Assembly (NCBI GenBank): GCA_963715405.1
Contig: OY970239.1
Span: 992,001 to 1,056,000, forward strand
Direction: 5' to 3'
Length of the DNA stretch: 64,000 nucleotides
Source of the DNA: JALZKA01 sp963715405
GTDB lineage: Bacteria; Actinomycetota; Thermoleophilia; Solirubrobacterales; 70-9
The translations under genes were made by a program, and so were the position numbers. The notes below the pieces were generated by a model, which made no database searches, had not been told where the DNA came from, and saw nothing but the letters and a program-made list of their open reading frames with translations. Below are positions 16,462 to 24,817 of this stretch, in pieces. Each line of letters opens with the position of its first letter. Positions within the stretch are counted from its first letter, which is position 1.

Positions 16462-18792
16462 ATGCATCTGAGTTCGATTTCAATCAAGGGGTTCAAGTCG
16501 TTCCCCGATCGCACGCATCTGGAGTTCGCTCCAGGCGTAAGCGTGATCGTCGGCCCGAACGGCTGTGGGAAGTCGAACGTTACGGACGCGGTCCTCTGGG
16601 CGCTGGGCGAGCAAAGCCCGCTTTCCGTGCGCGGCCAGTCCATGCAGGACATGGTCTACACGGGCGGCGAAGGCGTCGGCCCGAGCCGCTACGCGGAGGT
16701 CGAGGTCGTCCTCGAGACCGACGACGGCGATGATGAGCCGCTCGGCTTCTCCGAGATCTCGATTCGCCGGCGCCTCGATCGCTCGGGCGAGGGCGAGTAC
16801 CGCCTCAACGGCGCTCGCTGCCGCCTCGCGGACGTGATCGACGTCCTTTCGGACATGAACCTCGGCGGCGAGATGCACTCGGTCATCAGCCAAGGGCGCG
16901 TGGAGGAGATCGTCAACTCGAAGCCCCGCCACCGCCGCATCCTCGTCGAGGAGGCGGCCGGCCTCTCGAAGCACCGCAAGCGCCGCCGCCGCGCGCAGCT
17001 TCGCCTCGAGCGCACGCAGGACAACCTCGACCGTGCGCTCGATGTCGAGCGCGAAGCCCGCCGTCGCCTCCGGCCCTTAAAGCAACAGGCGCAAGCGGCA
17101 GACATCCACTCCCGCCTCGAGCGTGAGTCGAACGAGAACCGAGCCCTTCTTTTGGCCGCGGAAGCCGGTGCGGGGGCCGAGGAGCTCCAGGCCGCTGAGC
17201 GGCGGGCGGCCGAGGCTCGGAAGAAGCGCGAGGCCGTCGAGGCCGATCTGGCGATCGTTACCGCGAAGCGCGCCGAGATCGAGACGCAGCTGGCCGAGCG
17301 CGACCGCGAGCGAACCGAGGCGTGGGGGAGGCTCACGAATCTGCGCTCGGCAGGCGAGCGCCTCTCGGCCCGAGCGGATGCGCTGGCGGGGCGCCGAGAT
17401 CATCTGCGCCACGACATCGAGCGCCGGCGCTCGGCGCTGGGCGACCTTGCGGCCGAGCTCACCGCTGAGGCTGAGCGCGCGGGGGGCGACCCGGTCGACG
17501 TGGGCCTCCAGCGGGCCGCCGCCGCCACTGGCGCAGCCGCCGAGGCCCTCGGCCGCGCGCAGGCCGCGAGCGCCGAAGGCAAGCGAGCGACGGAGGTTGG
17601 GCGTGCCCGCGACTCGCTCGAGACGGCCGCCCGGACGGCGCGGCGGGTCGAGGATCTCCTCGGCCGCCGCCGTCAAGACTCGATCGAGCGAAGGATCACG
17701 GTCGAGGGGGACCTCTTGCGCGACGTCGAGGCGCTTTGCGAAGCCGCCGCCGGGGCGCGCGATGCAACCAGCCGACGCGCCGACGCGCTCGAGGCGCGCA
17801 CTCTGGAGCGGTCACAGGCAGATGCCACAACCGAGGCGCTTCGCGAGTGCTCGCGTCAGGACGCCGAGATCCAGGCGCGGTTGCGGGGCGTCGCCGACGA
17901 GGTGACACAGGCCGAGGTCCGCGCCGCCCACCTTCGCGATCGCTCGGATGAGTCCGCATCCGAGCTGCGGCGCATCTCGGAGGCCCTTGGCCGTGAGATC
18001 GCGCCAGCCCGGAAAGCCCTCACCGACTCGGAACGCGCGGAAATCGAGGCGAAGCTCGAGCGGCTCGCCCGCCGCCGCGAGGGACTAGGCCCGGTCAATC
18101 CGCTCGCCGAGCGCGAGTACTCAGAAGCGACGAAGTACGTTGCCGAGCTCGAAGAGCAGCGCTCGGATCTCGAAGCCGCGATGAAGGAGCTCGAAGGCCT
18201 GATCGCCGAGACCGACCGCAAGATCACCGCGGATTTCGAAGAGACCTTCGAGGCGGCGAAGCAGAACTTCGAAGAGCTGATCGAACATCTCTTCCCGGGC
18301 GGGCGCGGCCGCCTCAGGCTGGTCACCGAGCGGACGCCCCGGGCCGTGATCGGCGGTGCGGAAACGCCGCCGGCCGAAGGAGAAGCCGAGGACGATGACC
18401 CGGACGAGGCGGCGCGGTCGGAATTCGAAGGGCATGGCGTAGAGATTGAGGTCACGCCAGCCGGCAAGGCGATGAGAAAGCTTCAGCTCCTTTCCGGCGG
18501 CGAGAAGTCGCTCGTCGCGCTCGCCTTCGTCTTCTCGGTCTTCATGGCTCGCCCGTCGCCCTTTTACATCCTCGACGAGGTCGAAGCCGCGCTCGACGAC
18601 GCGAACATCGACCGCTTCCTCCAGCTCGTGCGCCGCTTCTCCGGCCGCGCGCAGTTCATCGTCGTGACGCATCAGAAGCGCACGATGGACGCGGCCGACG
18701 TCCTCTACGGCGTTTCGATGGCGCGCGGAGGGATCACGAAGGTCGTCTCGCGGCGGATGCAGGGCGAGGCGAGCGTCGAGGACGCTGCCTAG
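16462..18792 (+). CDS. smc: SMC chromosome-segregation ATPase without a hinge domain
   Basis: The head is canonical: MHLSSISIKGFKSFPDRTHL, Walker A GPNGCGKSN (31-39), a C-terminal signature LLSGGEKSLVALAFVF (about 675-690) and Walker B YILDEVEAAL (about 701), then VVTHQKRTMDAAD. The conserved RREGLGPVNPLAEREYSEA linker is present. The protein is 776 aa against about 1150-1200 usually. Between the two coiled arms (about 170-370 and 395-560) there is no globular hinge, only charged coil. The ATG at 16462 fits the family start; an in-frame ATG at 16369 would add 31 unrelated residues. Canonical position upstream of ftsY-ffh; no scpA or scpB is in the window. Confidence 0.9.
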   Translation: MHLSSISIKGFKSFPDRTHLEFAPGVSVIVGPNGCGKSNVTDAVLWALGEQSPLSVRGQSMQDMVYTGGEGVGPSRYAEVEVVLETDDGDDEPLGFSEISIRRRLDRSGEGEYRLNGARCRLADVIDVLSDMNLGGEMHSVISQGRVEEIVNSKPRHRRILVEEAAGLSKHRKRRRRAQLRLERTQDNLDRALDVEREARRRLRPLKQQAQAADIHSRLERESNENRALLLAAEAGAGAEELQAAERRAAEARKKREAVEADLAIVTAKRAEIETQLAERDRERTEAWGRLTNLRSAGERLSARADALAGRRDHLRHDIERRRSALGDLAAELTAEAERAGGDPVDVGLQRAAAATGAAAEALGRAQAASAEGKRATEVGRARDSLETAARTARRVEDLLGRRRQDSIERRITVEGDLLRDVEALCEAAAGARDATSRRADALEARTLERSQADATTEALRECSRQDAEIQARLRGVADEVTQAEVRAAHLRDRSDESASELRRISEALGREIAPARKALTDSERAEIEAKLERLARRREGLGPVNPLAEREYSEATKYVAELEEQRSDLEAAMKELEGLIAETDRKITADFEETFEAAKQNFEELIEHLFPGGRGRLRLVTERTPRAVIGGAETPPAEGEAEDDDPDEAARSEFEGHGVEIEVTPAGKAMRKLQLLSGGEKSLVALAFVFSVFMARPSPFYILDEVEAALDDANIDRFLQLVRRFSGRAQFIVVTHQKRTMDAADVLYGVSMARGGITKVVSRRMQGEASVEDAA

Positions 18793-18800
18793 CCTCGCAA

Positions 18801-18806
18801 TACGCT
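18801..18806 (+). promoter_or_regulatory. Putative -10 box of ftsY
   Basis: TACGCT ends exactly 6 nt before the ftsY ATG; the same geometry is seen at ffh, recG and yraN. Confidence 0.4.
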
Positions 18807-18812
18807 GAGCGC

Positions 18813-19814
18813 ATGGCCACCGGCTGGAGCGATGTCTTCGTCCTGCCCGACGGGGGCCAGCCCGCGACGAGCGACGAGGCTGGGGAGGAAGAGCCAGCCC
18901 GCGGCCGGTTCTTCTCGCGCCTTCGCGACAACCTCTCACGGAGTCGGCAGGCCCTGACCGCCGAGGTATCGGCGAGCTTCTTCGATCGCCTTGATGCAGA
19001 GGCGTTCGAGCGGCTCGAGGAGGCCCTGATCCTGGCGGACGTGGGAGCGCCGGTGACCGCCGACGTGGTCGGCAGGCTCGAGGCGGAGGTGACCTCGGGA
19101 GCCGTCGGTCAGGGCGATGCGGCACGGGCTCGCCTGGTGGAGCTCCTAGCCGAGGTCGCTGCGCCGGACGGCATTGCTCGCGTCGATCTCACACACCGGC
19201 CGACGGTGATCATGGTCGTCGGGGTTAACGGGACGGGCAAGACGACGACGATCGGAAAGCTCGCCCACCTCATGTCCAGAAAGCTCGGCCTCAGGACGAT
19301 CGTTGCCGCAGGCGACACATACCGTGCCGCAGCGATCGAGCAGCTCGAGGCGTGGGCCGAGCGCTCGGGGGTTGAGATCGTTAAGGGACAGCCCGGCGGC
19401 GATCCAGGGGCGGTCGTCTTCGACTCCGTCGCCGCTGCGGAGGCGCGCGGGGCCGACGTGGTGATCATCGACACCGCGGGCCGCCTTCACACGCATGGAA
19501 ACCTGATGGAGGAGCTCGTGAAGGTCCACCGGGTCGCGCAGAAGAGGCTGGCGGGTGCTCCACATGAAACGCTAATCGTCATCGACGCGACGACGGGTCA
19601 GAACGGACTGCGCCAGGCCCGCTCGTTCGCTGATTCGGCCGGAGTCACCGGCGTCGTCCTGACGAAGCTCGACGGCACGGCCAAGGGCGGAATTGCGCTT
19701 GCGATCGCCTCCGAGCTCGGGATTCCCGTCAAGCTGATCGGGGTGGGAGAAGGTCTCGAGGACCTACGCCCATTCGACGCCCGCGAGTTCTGCGAGGCGT
19801 TGATCGGTGAGTAG
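18813..19814 (+). CDS. ftsY: Signal recognition particle receptor FtsY
   Basis: The membrane-associated SRP receptor GTPase. The 333-aa protein has an NG domain with GVNGTGKTTTIGKLA (P-loop), AAGDTYRAAAIEQLE, DTAGRLHTHGNLM, and TKLDGTAKGG. The acidic N-terminal region is short (about 45 aa). The ATG lies 6 nt after a TACGCT box without a Shine-Dalgarno sequence. It precedes its partner ffh. Confidence 0.95.
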   Translation: MATGWSDVFVLPDGGQPATSDEAGEEEPARGRFFSRLRDNLSRSRQALTAEVSASFFDRLDAEAFERLEEALILADVGAPVTADVVGRLEAEVTSGAVGQGDAARARLVELLAEVAAPDGIARVDLTHRPTVIMVVGVNGTGKTTTIGKLAHLMSRKLGLRTIVAAGDTYRAAAIEQLEAWAERSGVEIVKGQPGGDPGAVVFDSVAAAEARGADVVIIDTAGRLHTHGNLMEELVKVHRVAQKRLAGAPHETLIVIDATTGQNGLRQARSFADSAGVTGVVLTKLDGTAKGGIALAIASELGIPVKLIGVGEGLEDLRPFDAREFCEALIGE

Positions 19815-19825
19815 CGAAGCGGGCG

Positions 19826-19831
19826 TAAGCT
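19826..19831 (+). promoter_or_regulatory. Putative -10 box of ffh
   Basis: TAAGCT ends 6 nt before the ffh GTG. A TTGATC at 19800-19805 could be a -35, but the 20-nt spacing is long. Confidence 0.35.
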
Positions 19832-19837
19832 CAGCGC

Positions 19838-21175
19838 GTGTTTGACGCGCTGGGCGATCGCCTTCAGGCCACCCTTTCAGACGTCCGCGGCCGCGGCAAG
19901 CTGACCGAAGCCGACGTCGACAAGGCGATGCGGGAGATCCGCCTCGCCCTGCTCGAGGCGGACGTGAACTTCAAGGTCGTGAAGCAGTTCACGGCGACCG
20001 TGAAGGAGCGCTGCCTGGGCTCGGACGTGCTCGAGGCGCTCGATCCCGGCCAGCAGGTCGTCAAGGTCGTGAACGAGGAGCTCGCGTCGCTCATGGGCGG
20101 GGCGAGCCGCGACCTCGCGTTCGCTTCCTCGGGCCCGACCGTGATCCTGATGGCGGGACTCCAAGGGTCGGGCAAGACGACGGCGTGCGCAAAGCTCGCA
20201 CGACTTTTGGGCGAGCAGGGCAAGAGCGTCGCGCTCGCGGCCTGCGACACCCAGCGCCCGGCCGCCGTGGAGCAGCTCGTGACGATGGGAAAGCGGGCGA
20301 ATGCGCACGTGTATGAGCAGGGGACCGAGCGAAGCCCGGTTGACATCGCGGGATGGGCGCTCGGCGAGGCTAAGCGCGAGAACCGGGACATCCTCATCGT
20401 CGACACCGCGGGGCGCCTCCACGTAGACGAGGGCCTGATGGACGAGCTGGTCGCCGTCCGCAAGCGCGTGAAGCCGCACAACGTGCTCCTTGTCGTAGAC
20501 GCGATGACCGGCCAGGACGCGGTGAACGTCGCCGAGGCGTTCGGCGAGCGCACGGACTTCGACGGGGTCGTCATGACCAAGCTCGACGGCGACGCGCGGG
20601 GCGGCGCGGCCCTATCGGTCAAGGCGGTCACCGGCAAGCCGATCATGTACGCGTCTGTCGGCGAGCGAATTGAGCAGCTCGAGCGCTTTCACCCCGAGCG
20701 CATGGCGACCCGCATCCTCGGCATGGGCGACGTGATGACGCTGATCGAAAAGGCGGAGGAGGTCCACGACGCCGAGTCTGCCGCCGAGCTCGAGCGAAAA
20801 ATCCGAAAGCAGGAGTTCACGCTCGAGGATTTCCTGGTCCAGATGCGCCAGGTCCGCAAGATGGGACCGCTCACGAACGTTCTGGGGATGATGCCCGGGA
20901 TGGGCAAGGCGATGAAGCAGATGCGCCAGGCCGACATGGACGAGCGCGAGCTCGACCGCGTCGAGGCGATCATTCTCTCGATGACTCCCGCCGAGCGCAC
21001 GAATCCAGAGGTGATCAACGGCTCGCGGCGCAAGCGGATTGCGCGAGGCTCGGGCACGACCGTCCAGGCCGTGAACCAGCTCGTCAAGCAGTTCGGCCAG
21101 ATGCGAAAGATGATGGCCGCGCTCTCGAAGGGCAAGATGCCGGATATGCAGCAGCTGATGAAGGGCATGCGGTAG
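19838..21175 (+). CDS. ffh: Signal recognition particle protein Ffh
   Basis: SRP54-type GTPase that binds signal sequences and the SRP RNA. The 445-aa protein has the N domain, a G domain with GLQGSGKTTACAKLA, ACDTQRPAAVEQL, DTAGRLHVDEGLM and TKLDGDARGG. The methionine-rich M domain (about 300-445) contains MPGMGKAMKQM and SRRKRIARGSGTTVQAVN, the RNA-binding segment. GTG start. Confidence 0.96.
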   Translation: MFDALGDRLQATLSDVRGRGKLTEADVDKAMREIRLALLEADVNFKVVKQFTATVKERCLGSDVLEALDPGQQVVKVVNEELASLMGGASRDLAFASSGPTVILMAGLQGSGKTTACAKLARLLGEQGKSVALAACDTQRPAAVEQLVTMGKRANAHVYEQGTERSPVDIAGWALGEAKRENRDILIVDTAGRLHVDEGLMDELVAVRKRVKPHNVLLVVDAMTGQDAVNVAEAFGERTDFDGVVMTKLDGDARGGAALSVKAVTGKPIMYASVGERIEQLERFHPERMATRILGMGDVMTLIEKAEEVHDAESAAELERKIRKQEFTLEDFLVQMRQVRKMGPLTNVLGMMPGMGKAMKQMRQADMDERELDRVEAIILSMTPAERTNPEVINGSRRKRIARGSGTTVQAVNQLVKQFGQMRKMMAALSKGKMPDMQQLMKGMR

Positions 21176-21196
21176 CGCTAACCTCAACCGCTGGCT

Positions 21197-21451
21197 ATGG
21201 CCGTTCGAATCAGACTCAGAAGGGTGGGTTCACGCAAGAACCCGATCTGGCGCGTCGTCGTCGCCGACAAGCGCTCGCCGCGCGACGGGCGGACGATCGA
21301 AACGATCGGCCACTACAACCCGCAGACCGAGCCTTCGACCATCGTCCTGGACGAAGAACGTGCCCAGCACTGGCTCGACCACGGCGCTCAGCCAAGCCCG
21401 ACGGTCGCACAGCTTCTTCGCACCAAGGGCATCGGCGCCTCCGGGTCCTAG
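21197..21451 (+). CDS. rpsP: 30S ribosomal protein S16
   Basis: An 84-aa protein with the family start MAVRIRLRRVGSRKNPIWRV, VADKRSPRDGR and IETIGHYNP. It begins the rpsP-khpA-trmD-rplS cluster. Confidence 0.96.
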   Translation: MAVRIRLRRVGSRKNPIWRVVVADKRSPRDGRTIETIGHYNPQTEPSTIVLDEERAQHWLDHGAQPSPTVAQLLRTKGIGASGS

Positions 21452-21463
21452 CTCGCGACCCTC

Positions 21464-21709
21464 ATGGCCTCGCCCGCGACCGACCTCGTCTCGTACTTGG
21501 TCCGATCCATCGTGGAGGAGCCGGACGCGGTCGAGGTGGAGGAGTTCGACGAGGGCGATGAGCTCATTCTCGAGATCAAGGTCGCCGACGGTGACCTCGG
21601 GCGAGTGATCGGCCGCGAGGGACGAGTCGCCAAGTCGATTCGCACGATCGCGCGGGCCGCGGGTGCCCGCGAGGAGCGCCGCATCTCGGTCGACATCGTC
21701 GAGGACTGA
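21464..21709 (+). CDS. khpA: KH-domain RNA-binding protein KhpA
   Basis: An 81-aa single KH domain with the core VIGREGRVAKSIRTIARAAG (GxxG loop). This is the usual position between rpsP and rimM-trmD. KhpA family members bind RNA and influence cell division in Gram-positives. Here rimM is missing and trmD follows after 6 nt. Confidence 0.92.
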   Translation: MASPATDLVSYLVRSIVEEPDAVEVEEFDEGDELILEIKVADGDLGRVIGREGRVAKSIRTIARAAGAREERRISVDIVED

Positions 21710-21715
21710 AGCGTC

Positions 21716-22396
21716 CTGCGCATAGACGTCTTCACCCTCTTTCCCGAGTGGTTCGAGTGGTTCCGGGGCCAACGGCACATGGCGAACGTGCTTGGGACGG
21801 GCACCGAGCTTCGCACCTTCCACTGGCGGGAGACGACTCCGCTCACGGGCGGCCAGGTGGACGATTCGCCCTATGGCGGCGGCGCGGGAATGGTGCTCCG
21901 AGTCGACGTTGTCGACGCCGCGCTTCAGGCTGCCTACGCGGAGGCCGGCCCCACCCGGGTCATTGCGCTGGCGCCGGCCGGCCGGCAGTTCGACGATGCG
22001 CTGGCGGCGGAGTTCGCCGCCGAGGAGCACGTCGCGCTTCTTTGCGGGCGTTATGAGGGTTTTGACGAACGAGTGCATGAGCACCTCGCGACCGATGTGG
22101 TCTCGATCGGGCCGTACGTGATCGCCGGCGGTGAGCTGGCCGCGATGGTGGTCGCCGACGCGGTCACGCGAAAGCTGCCGGGCGCGCTCGGTCATTCCGA
22201 ATCGGTGGTGGAGGAGTCGTTTTCCCCGGCGCTGGAAGGGGCGCCCGAGTATCCGCACTACACCCGCCCCGCAGAGCACCGGGGCTGGGGAGTGCCTGAA
22301 GTTCTCCTCTCCGGCGACCATGCCCGGGTGCGCGAGTGGCGTTTGGCACGCAGCCTCGATCGCTACCATTCGCGCCCGCGCGGGCTCGAATCCTGA
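21716..22396 (+). CDS. trmD: tRNA (guanine(37)-N(1))-methyltransferase, apparent CTG start
   Basis: SPOUT-class enzyme that methylates G37 to prevent frameshifting. The trefoil-knot motifs are clear: LLCGRYEGFDERV, SIGPYVIAGGELAAM, and RPAEHRGWGVPEVLLSGDH. The first ATG (21779) would remove the conserved N-terminus RIDVFTLFPEWFEWF, which is encoded in frame upstream. The only start-like codon there is CTG at 21716, with GAGGA 10 nt upstream. This gives 226 aa. ATC, GTC and other rare starts cannot be ruled out. Confidence 0.9.
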   Translation: MRIDVFTLFPEWFEWFRGQRHMANVLGTGTELRTFHWRETTPLTGGQVDDSPYGGGAGMVLRVDVVDAALQAAYAEAGPTRVIALAPAGRQFDDALAAEFAAEEHVALLCGRYEGFDERVHEHLATDVVSIGPYVIAGGELAAMVVADAVTRKLPGALGHSESVVEESFSPALEGAPEYPHYTRPAEHRGWGVPEVLLSGDHARVREWRLARSLDRYHSRPRGLES

Positions 22397-22434
22397 CGCC
22401 CTCCCACATCACCGCATCTTGAACTTCCTTAGCC

Positions 22435-23166
22435 ATGAGCACGATCATCGAAAGCATCGAGCGGCGACAGCTGCGCCGCGTTCCCCGGTTCGATCCAGGC
22501 GATCGTGTCCGGGTCCACTTTCAGGTCATCGAGGGAACTAGGCGCCGCACCCAGGTCTTCGAGGGCATCGTGATCGGCCGCCAGGGCTCTGGCGCGCGCG
22601 AGACCTTCACCGTCAGAAAGCAGTCCTTTGGTGTCGGCGTAGAGCGCACGTTTCCGCTGCATTCGCCGAAGATCGATCAGCTCGAGGTGGTCGCCCGCGG
22701 TGACGTCCGCAGAGCGAAGCTCTACTACCTCCGCGGCCGGGTCGGCAAGCGCGCACGGGTCACCGAGCGCGCCTGGTCGGGCGAGGTCGAGGACGTCCTT
22801 GCCCCCGAGGACGCAATCGAGGCGACCGACGTCGCGCCCGATGAGATCCAGTACGAGGAGCCCCCTGAGGAGGCGGAGCCCGTCGAGTACCAGGCGCCTG
22901 AGAAGGAGCAGATCGACGAGGGGTCAGCGGTGGTTCCCGCCGATTCTGAGGGCGCTCAGGAGGCGACCGAGGCCGAGCGCGAGGCAGCAGCAGACGCCGA
23001 CGCAGAAGCAGAGCCGGGCTCTGACCCCTCTACACAAGAGCAGCAGAGTCAGCCGGACAGCGGTGAGGGGTCTGACCCCACAGACGCCGAGGTAGACGGA
23101 GTTGAGTCTGCCGAGGAAGCCGACGCCGGTGAGGCTGAGGGCTCCAAGGACTCAGGCTCGAGCTGA
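22435..23166 (+). CDS. rplS: 50S ribosomal protein L19 with a long acidic C-terminal tail
   Basis: The first 115 residues or so are ordinary L19: RRVPRFDPGDRVRVHFQVIE, TRRRTQVFEGIVI, FPLHSPKIDQLEVV, and RRAKLYYLRGRVGKRARV. Instead of ending there it continues for about 125 residues of Glu/Asp/Ala/Ser/Gln-rich low-complexity sequence, doubling the usual length to 243 aa. Parts of the tail are encoded by GGGGTCTGACCCC-type palindromes. The tail is probably disordered. The stop overlaps the apparent lepB start (CTGA). Confidence 0.93.
   Translation: MSTIIESIERRQLRRVPRFDPGDRVRVHFQVIEGTRRRTQVFEGIVIGRQGSGARETFTVRKQSFGVGVERTFPLHSPKIDQLEVVARGDVRRAKLYYLRGRVGKRARVTERAWSGEVEDVLAPEDAIEATDVAPDEIQYEEPPEEAEPVEYQAPEKEQIDEGSAVVPADSEGAQEATEAEREAAADADAEAEPGSDPSTQEQQSQPDSGEGSDPTDAEVDGVESAEEADAGEAEGSKDSGSS
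22918..23079. repeat. GGGGTC(T/A)GACCCC-type palindromic motifs inside rplS
   Basis: GAGGGGTCAG (22918-22927) is the exact inverse of CTGACCCCTC (23021-23030), and a complete GGGGTCTGACCCC lies at 23067-23079. They are translated as Gly-Ser-Asp-Pro or Glu-Gly-Ser in the acidic tail of L19. This looks like dispersed palindromes that entered a tolerant coding stretch. Confidence 0.55.
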
Positions 23167-23780
23167 TCCCGAAGCCGGACACTCCGCTTGGGGCCATCCT
23201 CGAGCTGGTCGTCATCGTCGCAATGGCGATCGGGCTCGCGCTCGGGATCCAGGCCGTCATCGTCAAGCCGTTTCAGATCCCCTCTGCTTCGATGGTGCCG
23301 CTGCTCTCGGTGAACGAGCGGGTCCTGGTCAATCGCTTGGCTTACACGATCGGCGGCGACCCCTCGATCGGGGACGTGGTCGTCTTTCATCCGCCCGACG
23401 GCGCGACGAACAACGGCCGGGATTGCGGGGTCCCCGAGAAGGAAAACCGGGCCTGCCCAGAGGGGACTGACGAGCAGTCAGAGGAGAACTTCATCAAGCG
23501 GATCGTCGCCGGCCCCGGCGACGAGCTCTACATCGAGGACGGCCATCCCGTCGTCAACGGGGAGATGGCCTCAGAGGACTTCATCAAGCCGTGCGGGAAG
23601 GGCTCGAGCGACTGCAACCTGACGGACCCGATCACCATCCCGCCCGACCAGTACTTCATGATGGGGGACAATCGTGCCAACTCCCTCGACAGCCGCTTCT
23701 GGGGACCAGTCCCCGAGGACTGGATCATCGGCAAAGCCTTCTTTAGCTACTGGCCTCCCTCAGAGATCGGCCCCTTCTAG
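23163..23780 (+). CDS. lepB: Signal peptidase I, apparent CTG start
   Basis: Membrane-bound serine protease that cleaves signal peptides outside the membrane. Motifs: PFQIPSASMVPLL with the nucleophile Ser, IKRIVAGPGDELYI with the general-base Lys, and MGDNRANSLDSRFWGPV. The ATG at 23223 would truncate the transmembrane anchor (LELVVIVAMAIGLALGIQAV). The only near-start codon upstream is CTG 23163, overlapping the rplS stop as CTGA with AAGGA 12 nt before it. Length then 205 aa with one N-terminal helix. The start is inferred. Confidence 0.9.
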   Translation: MIPKPDTPLGAILELVVIVAMAIGLALGIQAVIVKPFQIPSASMVPLLSVNERVLVNRLAYTIGGDPSIGDVVVFHPPDGATNNGRDCGVPEKENRACPEGTDEQSEENFIKRIVAGPGDELYIEDGHPVVNGEMASEDFIKPCGKGSSDCNLTDPITIPPDQYFMMGDNRANSLDSRFWGPVPEDWIIGKAFFSYWPPSEIGPF

Positions 23781-24459
23781 CGCCTCGGGGCCCGCCAAGG
23801 GCTCGAAGGCGCTCAAGCGCCGCCAGCGCCGGGCCGCCAAGCTCTTTAAGTTCGACCGGGAGCTGGGCGTCCGCTATGTCGCGGGGTGTGATGAGGCAGG
23901 TCGAGGATCGCTCGCGGGACCGCTGGTCGCTGCCGCCGTCCTGATCGATTACGAGTCACTTTCGATGCGCGACCGTCGCGCGCTCGGGCAGCTCGACGAT
24001 TCGAAGAAGCGCTCTCCCGAGGAGCGCGAAGTCCTTTATCCGGCCGTGGTCAGAGCCGCAGCGCGAGTCTCGGTGACGATCCGCTGCGTGAAGGGGATCG
24101 ACGCTCGCGGGCTCCACGTGACCAACTGCGAGGCGCTCGCCAAAAGCCTCGAGCGCGTCGCCCATCCGGATGGGGTGTCCTTGGTCGACGGCTTTCGGTT
24201 GCCGAAGTGCCGCGTCAAGCACCGCCAGGTGATTGACGGCGATGCGCGAAGCGCCGCGATCGCGGCGGCGTCGGTGATCGCGAAGGTGACGCGGGACCGC
24301 TACATGGAGTGCTGCGATGAGCGCTATCCAGGCTTTGGCTTCGCGCTCAACGCGGGCTACTCGACCCCCGAGCACCGCGACGCGATCGTCGCGCTCGGCC
24401 CCTCGGAGCTCCACCGCCGCTCGTTCGCGTCGATCGCGTACACGCAATTGGCGCTGTAG
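23674..24459 (+). CDS. rnhB: Ribonuclease HII
   Basis: Removes RNA from RNA-DNA hybrids. Catalytic motifs: GCDEAGRGSLAGPL, LDDSKKRSPEER, and ASVIAKVTRDRYM. Homology begins near KLFKFDRELGVRYVAG (about 23848). The only standard start upstream is GTG 23674, which would overlap lepB by 107 nt and add about 60 unlikely residues. The real start is probably a non-standard codon near the lepB stop at 23780. Confidence 0.88.
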   Translation: MPTPSTAASGDQSPRTGSSAKPSLATGLPQRSAPSSASGPAKGSKALKRRQRRAAKLFKFDRELGVRYVAGCDEAGRGSLAGPLVAAAVLIDYESLSMRDRRALGQLDDSKKRSPEEREVLYPAVVRAAARVSVTIRCVKGIDARGLHVTNCEALAKSLERVAHPDGVSLVDGFRLPKCRVKHRQVIDGDARSAAIAAASVIAKVTRDRYMECCDERYPGFGFALNAGYSTPEHRDAIVALGPSELHRRSFASIAYTQLAL

Positions 24460-24817
24460 GGGCTGGCGCGCTAGGTCGCGTCCCGCGCGACCGATGCGCG
24501 GCTAGGCAGTGCTGCCTCGATCGCGTTATGCGTGGACGAAGCGACGCTAGGCAGGGCTGCCGCGGGGTCCGAGGGCCAGTTTTGGGCAATGAAGGGGGAG
24601 GGGCGATCTGGCTCGGTGGTCGAGAGCGGAGTTGTGCCGCGTGGGACGGTAGAACCCCGCCCGATCCTGTGACACCTCATCGAGGGCGGGGTAACGCCTG
24701 CTTCGAGGCCGCGTTCGGGCGGTGAATCCTTCCCCTTTATTGCCAAGGATGCGCCTCGCACCACGTTCGCGCTGGCGAAAGTTTGCCAACGCTGGAGAAC
24801 CCGATCGTCAATAGGCC
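24460..24817. other. Gene-free, heavily structured gap between convergent genes
   Basis: Several stems lie here. GGTCGCG-tcccg-CGCGACC (24474-24492) follows rnhB directly. A 16-nt block GCTAGGCAGTGCTGCC (24501-24516) recurs with one change at 24546-24561, each self-complementary (GGCAG/CTGCC). A long inverted repeat pairs 24585-24601 with 24728-24744 (15 of 17 bases). Inside it, ACCCCGCCC (24654-24662) pairs with GGGCGGGGT (24684-24692). It could be a bidirectional terminator, a small RNA or a remnant mobile element. Confidence 0.55.
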
